DNA from: SIG587 sp045649505
GTDB taxonomy: Bacteria > Bacillota > Clostridia > Oscillospirales > Acutalibacteraceae
DNA: 9,469 nt
NCBI GenBank assembly: GCA_045649505.1
Contig: JAZRQA010000002.1
Coordinates: 1-9,469 of the forward strand
Direction: 5' to 3'
A model generated the notes under the pieces. The model saw only the letters and a list, made by a program, of their open reading frames with translations, was not told the DNA's origin and ran no database searches. Of the stretch, positions 6,701 to 9,469 are shown piece after piece. Each line of letters opens with the position of its first letter. Positions within the stretch are counted from its first letter, which is position 1. A program made the position numbers and the translations under genes.

Positions 6701-7564
6701 TTAGGCCTTACCAACAGAACCGAAGAGCTCCATCTTTTCCTTAACGGTAGCCTTAATAGCCTCGTAGCCGGGGGCTAAAAGCTTTCTGGGGTCGAAGCCC
6801 TTACCCGAAAGGTCCTTGCCTGCTTCAATATATTCTCTTGTTGCAGCGGCAAAGGCAAGCTGACATTCGGTGTTAACGTTAATCTTTGAAACACCAAGGG
6901 AAATAGCCTTTTGAATCATCTCGGCAGGAATTCCTGTGCCACCGTGAAGAACTAAGGGCATATCACCTGTAAGCTGCTGAATAGCATCAAGAGTATCAAA
7001 GGAAAGACCTGCCCAATTTTCGGGGTACTTACCGTGAATGTTACCGATACCTGCGGCAAGCATTGTAACGCCTAAATCAGAAATCATTTTGCACTCCTTG
7101 GGGTCTGCAACCTCGCCGTTGCCTACAACACCGTCTTCCTCGCCGCCGATAGCACCAACCTCAGCCTCAAGAGAAAGACCAAGCTTATCGCAAACCTCAA
7201 CGAGCTCTTTTGTCTTTGCAATGTTTTCCTCAATAGGATAATGAGAACCGTCGAACATTACAGAGGAGAAGCCTGCCTCGATGCAAGCCTTGGCACCCTC
7301 GTAGCTGCCGTGGTCAAGGTGAAGAGCAACGGGAACGGTGATGTTAAGCTCATCAATCATACCTTTAACCATCTGGGCAACGGTCTTGTAGCCGCACATA
7401 TATTTACCCGCACCCTCGGAAACACCGAGAATAACGGGAGAGTTTAACTCCTGTGCAGTGTTTAAAATTGCCTTGGTCCATTCAAGGTTGTTAATGTTGA
7501 ACTGACCTACAGCGTACTTACCGGCCTTTGCCTTGGTAAGCATTTCTTTTGCAGAAACTAACAT
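6701..7564 (-). CDS. fba: Class II fructose-bisphosphate aldolase
   Basis: A zinc-dependent glycolytic enzyme of 287 residues that splits fructose 1,6-bisphosphate into dihydroxyacetone phosphate and glyceraldehyde 3-phosphate. The catalytic and metal residues are visible: D84 and H85 in ALHLDHGSY (80-88), the E133/E135 segment EAEVGAIGG (133-141), H177 in GIGNIHGKYP (172-181), H207 in LVLHGGTGIP (204-213) and KINVNTE (227-233), which binds substrate phosphate. The start at 7564 has GGAGG (7576-7572) 7 bases upstream. An upstream in-frame ATG at 7636 would place the promoter inside the gene, so I reject it. The length is in the usual range. A tagatose- or ketose-bisphosphate aldolase of the same family is possible, but as the only aldolase here fba is the likeliest call. 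Confidence 0.94.
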   Translation of the reverse strand: MLVSAKEMLTKAKAGKYAVGQFNINNLEWTKAILNTAQELNSPVILGVSEGAGKYMCGYKTVAQMVKGMIDELNITVPVALHLDHGSYEGAKACIEAGFSSVMFDGSHYPIEENIAKTKELVEVCDKLGLSLEAEVGAIGGEEDGVVGNGEVADPKECKMISDLGVTMLAAGIGNIHGKYPENWAGLSFDTLDAIQQLTGDMPLVLHGGTGIPAEMIQKAISLGVSKINVNTECQLAFAAATREYIEAGKDLSGKGFDPRKLLAPGYEAIKATVKEKMELFGSVGKA

Positions 7565-7583
7565 ATTTTTTCCTCCGTTTACT

Positions 7584-7599
7584 GCGGTAAAATTACCGC
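7584..7599 (-). promoter_or_regulatory. Perfect palindrome in the fba leader
   Basis: GCGGTAA, two bases, TTACCGC is a perfect inverted repeat lying between the predicted fba start of transcription (about 7610) and its ribosome site (7576-7572). It could be a repressor operator or a 5' mRNA-stabilising stem. It lacks a following T run on the transcribed strand, so it is not a terminator. Confidence 0.5.
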
Positions 7600-7616
7600 T
7601 AAATTTACAATAATAT

Positions 7617-7643
7617 TTTATACCATTATTCCCCAAAAATCAA
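7617..7643 (-). promoter_or_regulatory. fba promoter
   Basis: On the minus strand, TTGATT (7643-7638), 15 bases, then TATAAA (7622-7617) preceded by TGG, which makes an extended -10. The spacer is short, but the extended -10 can compensate. It lies wholly in the 90-base gap after the preceding gene. Confidence 0.65.
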
Positions 7644-7654
7644 GGGGGTATAAC

Positions 7655-8494
7655 CTAAAAATCCTTATTTACTACCTTGGGTGGTCCCTCAAGCTGTGTG
7701 GGATCGGCAAGATAACTCTTAAAACGCCTGAAGGCTATGGCAAAATAACTGCCCGAGCATATTCTTTCATCCATAACTACGCCCATAGGCATACATTTTT
7801 CAAAATATATTTCACCGCCACGGCGTTTGGGTACCTCACGGGTGTTACCCATTGTTATAAACACGCTGGTGGTACCGAATTCATAGCAGTGGTGGTAAAT
7901 ATGATTTGTCCTTATACTTGCAAGATTGGAAATAACAAGACCTGCGTGGAAGGGACTTGCCTTAATAATAGATTTCGGCAGCAAACCGTGCTTATCCATC
8001 CATTTAAAAATCCCCACACCAACAGGCAGAAGTCCCGGTATTCCAAGAAGCGTTTTTATTAGCTTCTCGGTTGAGTTGGATTCAGGGGTCTTGCGATTTT
8101 CTTCTACATAGGCGTTTATTTTATCATTAACGGTAAAAATATCATCCTCGAGCTCTAAATACATTTTGGACATTGTGCCGTTATCGGTCTGTCCTGACTT
8201 CAAAACTACCATACCAACGGGGAACTCGGTTCTTGCATATGCCTTTTTATTAACAATAAATCTGTTGAGTTCGGGATATTCGGCAACAGTACGCACATAG
8301 GCTGCTAAAATCAGCGCCATATGGCTTATCTGCTTGCCCTGCTTTCGCGAATCATTGATATACTTTTGCATAGGCTCTACAGGAATGTCAATGGTTATCA
8401 TATTCATTGCATCATACCGCTTATCCATTATGTACGCCGCAACAGTATACATAGGATCGGTGTTTTTAAGCCTTATTCCGTCTGCTCTCCTCAT
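7655..8494 (-). CDS. 2-oxoacid dehydrogenase E2-like (CAT-fold) protein without the catalytic His/Asp
   Basis: A 279-residue protein with the fold of the catalytic domain of 2-oxoacid dehydrogenase acyltransferases and chloramphenicol acetyltransferase. Supporting stretches are GKQISHMALILAAYVRTV (53-70), PELNRFI (74-80), FHAGLVISNLASI (182-194), GTTSVFITMGN (207-217) and the closing MPMGVVMDER (235-244). The lipoyl and E3-binding domains of true E2 proteins are absent. The active-site motif HxxxDG reads ERICSG (243-248): Glu replaces the catalytic His and Ser the Asp. It may therefore be non-catalytic or use a different chemistry. The ATG at 8494 has GGTGA (8503-8499) upstream. The longer frame to 8569 would contain the promoter. 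No E1, E3 or drug-resistance partner is nearby. Biological role unknown. Confidence 0.75.
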   Translation of the reverse strand: MRRADGIRLKNTDPMYTVAAYIMDKRYDAMNMITIDIPVEPMQKYINDSRKQGKQISHMALILAAYVRTVAEYPELNRFIVNKKAYARTEFPVGMVVLKSGQTDNGTMSKMYLELEDDIFTVNDKINAYVEENRKTPESNSTEKLIKTLLGIPGLLPVGVGIFKWMDKHGLLPKSIIKASPFHAGLVISNLASIRTNHIYHHCYEFGTTSVFITMGNTREVPKRRGGEIYFEKCMPMGVVMDERICSGSYFAIAFRRFKSYLADPTQLEGPPKVVNKDF

Positions 8495-8519
8495 AAATTC
8501 ACCATACCTTAATTTTTTG

Positions 8520-8534
8520 GTGCAAAAAATGCAC
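8520..8534 (-). promoter_or_regulatory. Operator-like palindrome at the transcription start of the E2-like gene
   Basis: GTGCA, five A, TGCAC is a perfect 5-bp inverted repeat on the plus strand. It covers roughly +1 to +15 of the predicted minus-strand transcript and lies upstream of the ribosome site. The position suits a repressor site; the short arms leave real doubt. Confidence 0.4.
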
Positions 8535-8540
8535 ATAGAA

Positions 8541-8569
8541 ATAATACTACAAATTTCGCCATATTTCAA
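8541..8569 (-). promoter_or_regulatory. Promoter of the E2-like gene
   Basis: On the minus strand, TTGAAA (8569-8564), a 17-base spacer, then TATTAT (8546-8541). Transcription would start near 8534, about 40 bases before the chosen ATG at 8494. This promoter supports the shorter start. Confidence 0.75.
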
Positions 8570-8642
8570 TGTTTTTCTTCTATTATAGTATTTTTTTATA
8601 TAATGTATATACTAAATAACACAAAATTTAGATAAAAAGATA

Positions 8643-8671
8643 TTGCTAAAATTTAAAAAATGTAGTATAAT
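8643..8671 (+). promoter_or_regulatory. Promoter of the sodium-pump decarboxylase operon
   Basis: TTGCTA at 8643-8648, a 17-base spacer and a consensus TATAAT at 8666-8671. The start of transcription would be near 8678, some 64 bases before the first ATG. It is divergent from the E2-like gene promoter, with about 75 bases between their -35 elements. Confidence 0.8.
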
Positions 8672-8682
8672 AACTTTGATTT

Positions 8683-8703
8683 AGGCTTTTTGCAAAAAAG
8701 CTT
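8683..8703 (+). repeat. Hairpin in the leader of the decarboxylase operon
   Basis: GCTTTTT (8685-8691) pairs with AAAAAGC (8695-8701) around GCA, and weak flanking pairs extend it. It lies about 5-25 bases into the predicted transcript. The 3' arm is A-rich rather than T-rich, so it should not terminate the plus-strand transcript. It may be an operator or simply part of the AT-rich leader. Confidence 0.4.
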
Positions 8704-8741
8704 AGAAAATGATATTTTTTTCGGGAAGGAGCGAAAAAATA

Positions 8742-9032
8742 ATGGGAGAAGTTTCAAACGCATTTGTTGTAATTATGGGAATAGGCACCGTGTTTATCGG
8801 TCTTATCTGCATTGTTCTTCTTTGCAAGATAATAAGCCTTCTTTGCCGTGCTGCAAACAATAAGGATAAAGAGGTAACGGCAGCCCACGCTACTTGTGCA
8901 CCTGCGCTCGGTGTTACTAAGGAAGCAATTGCCAACCGTGGCGAAGTTGTTGCCGCAATTTCTGCAGCAATAGCCGAAGAGCTGGGTACCGATGTAACGG
9001 GTATTCGTATATTATCAATTAAAAAAATATAA
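8742..9032 (+). CDS. Sodium-pump decarboxylase small membrane subunit (OadG/MmdD-like)
   Basis: A 96-residue protein with one strong N-terminal transmembrane helix (about 7-34), a short charged linker and a small C-terminal part (66-96) ending ELGTDVTGIRILSIKKI. In sodium-translocating decarboxylases such as oxaloacetate, methylmalonyl-CoA or glutaconyl-CoA decarboxylase, this subunit anchors and assembles the complex at the membrane. The start at 8742 has AAGGAG (8726-8731) 10 bases upstream. An upstream in-frame ATG at 8709 has no ribosome site. The biotin carrier gene begins 11 bases after its stop, the usual order delta, then biotin carrier, then beta. Family assignment rests on size, topology and context, since the family diverges quickly. 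The decarboxylated substrate cannot be told from this subunit. Confidence 0.82.
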   Translation: MGEVSNAFVVIMGIGTVFIGLICIVLLCKIISLLCRAANNKDKEVTAAHATCAPALGVTKEAIANRGEVVAAISAAIAEELGTDVTGIRILSIKKI

Positions 9033-9043
9033 GGGTGATAAAA

Positions 9044-9430
9044 ATGAAAAAGTATAATGTAAATGTAAACGGAACAAATTATGAAGTAGTTATCGAAGAA
9101 GTAAACGGTGCAGAAATTGCAGCCGCAGCTCCCGTAGCCGCTCCTGCCGCAGCCCCCGCTCCCGCACCTGTAGCAGCACCTGCTCCTGCTGCAGCTCCCG
9201 TAGCCGCTCCTGCAGGCGGTGAAACTGTTAGTGCTCCTATGCCCGGTAATATTCTTGCAGTTAATGTAACCGCAGGTCAGGCCGTTAAGAAGGGTGATGT
9301 TCTAATGGTGCTTGAGGCTATGAAGATGGAGAACGAAATTATGTCCCCTGTTGACGGTACCGTAGCAAGCGTTGCAGTAACAAAGGGCGCAACCGTTGAA
9401 ACAGGCGCAGTTCTTTGTGTTATCGGTTAA
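9044..9430 (+). CDS. Biotin carboxyl carrier subunit of a sodium-pump decarboxylase
   Basis: A 128-residue acyl-carrier-type subunit that takes CO2 from the carboxyltransferase subunit to the membrane beta subunit on a swinging biotin. Residues 1-25 form a small N-terminal segment. About 26-57 is a flexible linker of almost only Ala, Pro and Val. The biotinyl domain (about 62-128) carries the biotinylation motif EAMKMEN with K94, plus SAPMPGNI (63-70) and MSPVDGTV (100-107), the paired beta-strand halves of the domain. The ATG at 9044 has GGGTGAT (9033-9039) in the gap after the preceding stop. A GTG at 9035 overlaps that site and is unlikely. The lone biotinyl domain after an OadG-like gene fits the gamma subunit of methylmalonyl-CoA or glutaconyl-CoA decarboxylases better than a fatty-acid-synthesis AccB, though AccB is closely similar. 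Confidence 0.93.
   Translation: MKKYNVNVNGTNYEVVIEEVNGAEIAAAAPVAAPAAAPAPAPVAAPAPAAAPVAAPAGGETVSAPMPGNILAVNVTAGQAVKKGDVLMVLEAMKMENEIMSPVDGTVASVAVTKGATVETGAVLCVIG
9125..9213 (+). repeat. Direct repeat inside the Ala/Pro linker
   Basis: A perfect 23-base copy occurs at 9125-9147 and at 9191-9213 (both start GCAGCTCCCGTAGCC), offset by 66 bases or 22 codons, so the frame is kept. The DNA between is also imperfectly repetitive. It encodes APVAAPA twice. Linker length could vary by slippage or recombination. Confidence 0.9.
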
Positions 9431-9455
9431 TTTAACTATATAGGGGAGAACCGAT

Positions 9456-9469
9456 ATGGAACAAATAAT
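9456..9469 (+). CDS. Start of a third operon gene, probably the decarboxylase beta subunit (partial)
   Basis: ATG at 9456 follows AGGGGAG (9442-9448) by 7 bases and lies 25 bases after the biotin carrier stop. Only MEQI can be read before the window ends. The call of the multi-spanning sodium-translocating beta subunit (OadB/MmdB/GcdB) rests only on the usual gene order; an alpha carboxyltransferase subunit is the main alternative. Confidence 0.5.

Noticed and set aside
7631..7648. CCCC...GGGG inverted repeat after the E2-like gene as a terminator
   Set aside because: The stem is only 4-5 bp, the loop is long, there is no T run after it on the minus strand, and it overlaps the fba -35. Read-through from the E2-like gene into fba is therefore possible.
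8495..8569. Extended N-terminus of the E2-like protein starting at 8569
   Set aside because: The added 25 residues contain the best promoter and a palindrome in their DNA, have no ribosome site before the first ATG, and do not look like part of the fold.
1..9469. CRISPR arrays, tRNAs, rRNA genes, transposases, phage genes or defence systems
   Set aside because: None is seen on either strand. Apart from short palindromes and the linker repeat there are no repeat arrays, and every long frame matches a housekeeping, transport or envelope family.

Overview
The window looks like chromosomal DNA from an anaerobic, low-to-moderate GC Firmicute of the class Clostridia, probably an uncultured gut-type lineage. 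The evidence is the protein set: an LL-diaminopimelate aminotransferase next to diaminopimelate epimerase, a hexameric glutamate dehydrogenase that reads like the clostridial enzyme, a class II fructose-bisphosphate aldolase, an ECF-type vitamin-uptake S component, and the start of a biotin-dependent sodium-pump decarboxylase operon. Intergenic DNA is AT-rich, ribosome binding sites are strong (AAGGAGG-like) and there are several textbook intrinsic terminators. I saw no tRNA, rRNA, CRISPR, insertion sequence or phage gene.

Region 1 (about 50-4440, plus strand) is a tight four-gene operon: dapF, dapL, a membrane sugar-phosphate transferase and a sugar nucleotidyltransferase. All three junctions overlap (8, 4 and 4 bases), and a perfect 12-bp hairpin closes the unit. 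Two genes complete meso-diaminopimelate synthesis and two look like envelope-polysaccharide genes, so the operon feeds the cell wall and surface.

Region 2 (about 4470-5993, plus strand) is gdhA alone. It has a near-consensus extended -10 promoter, a leader of about 70 bases, a strong ribosome binding site and a strong terminator. The leader holds a stretch that resembles the conserved 530-loop region of 16S rRNA with internal deletions; this may be chance.

Region 3 (about 6099-8569, minus strand) runs, in transcription order, from an E2-like acyltransferase-fold protein that lacks the catalytic His and Asp, to the class II aldolase fba, to an ECF S component. Fba has its own promoter and a terminator-like hairpin directly before the ECF gene. 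The ECF stop codon lies inside the final terminator. That terminator faces the gdhA terminator across about 105 bases that hold no gene I can support.

Region 4 (about 8643-9469, plus strand) is divergent from region 3 across a 247-base regulatory gap with promoters on both strands. It begins a sodium-translocating decarboxylase operon: a small OadG/MmdD-like membrane subunit, a biotin carrier with an Ala/Pro linker and an EAMKMEN site, and the first codons of a third gene cut by the window edge, probably the beta subunit.

Most of the window is ordinary housekeeping. The items that deserve a second look are the acyltransferase-fold protein without its catalytic pair, the 16S-like gdhA leader, the short palindromes just after three predicted transcription starts, and the mixed diaminopimelate/polysaccharide operon.
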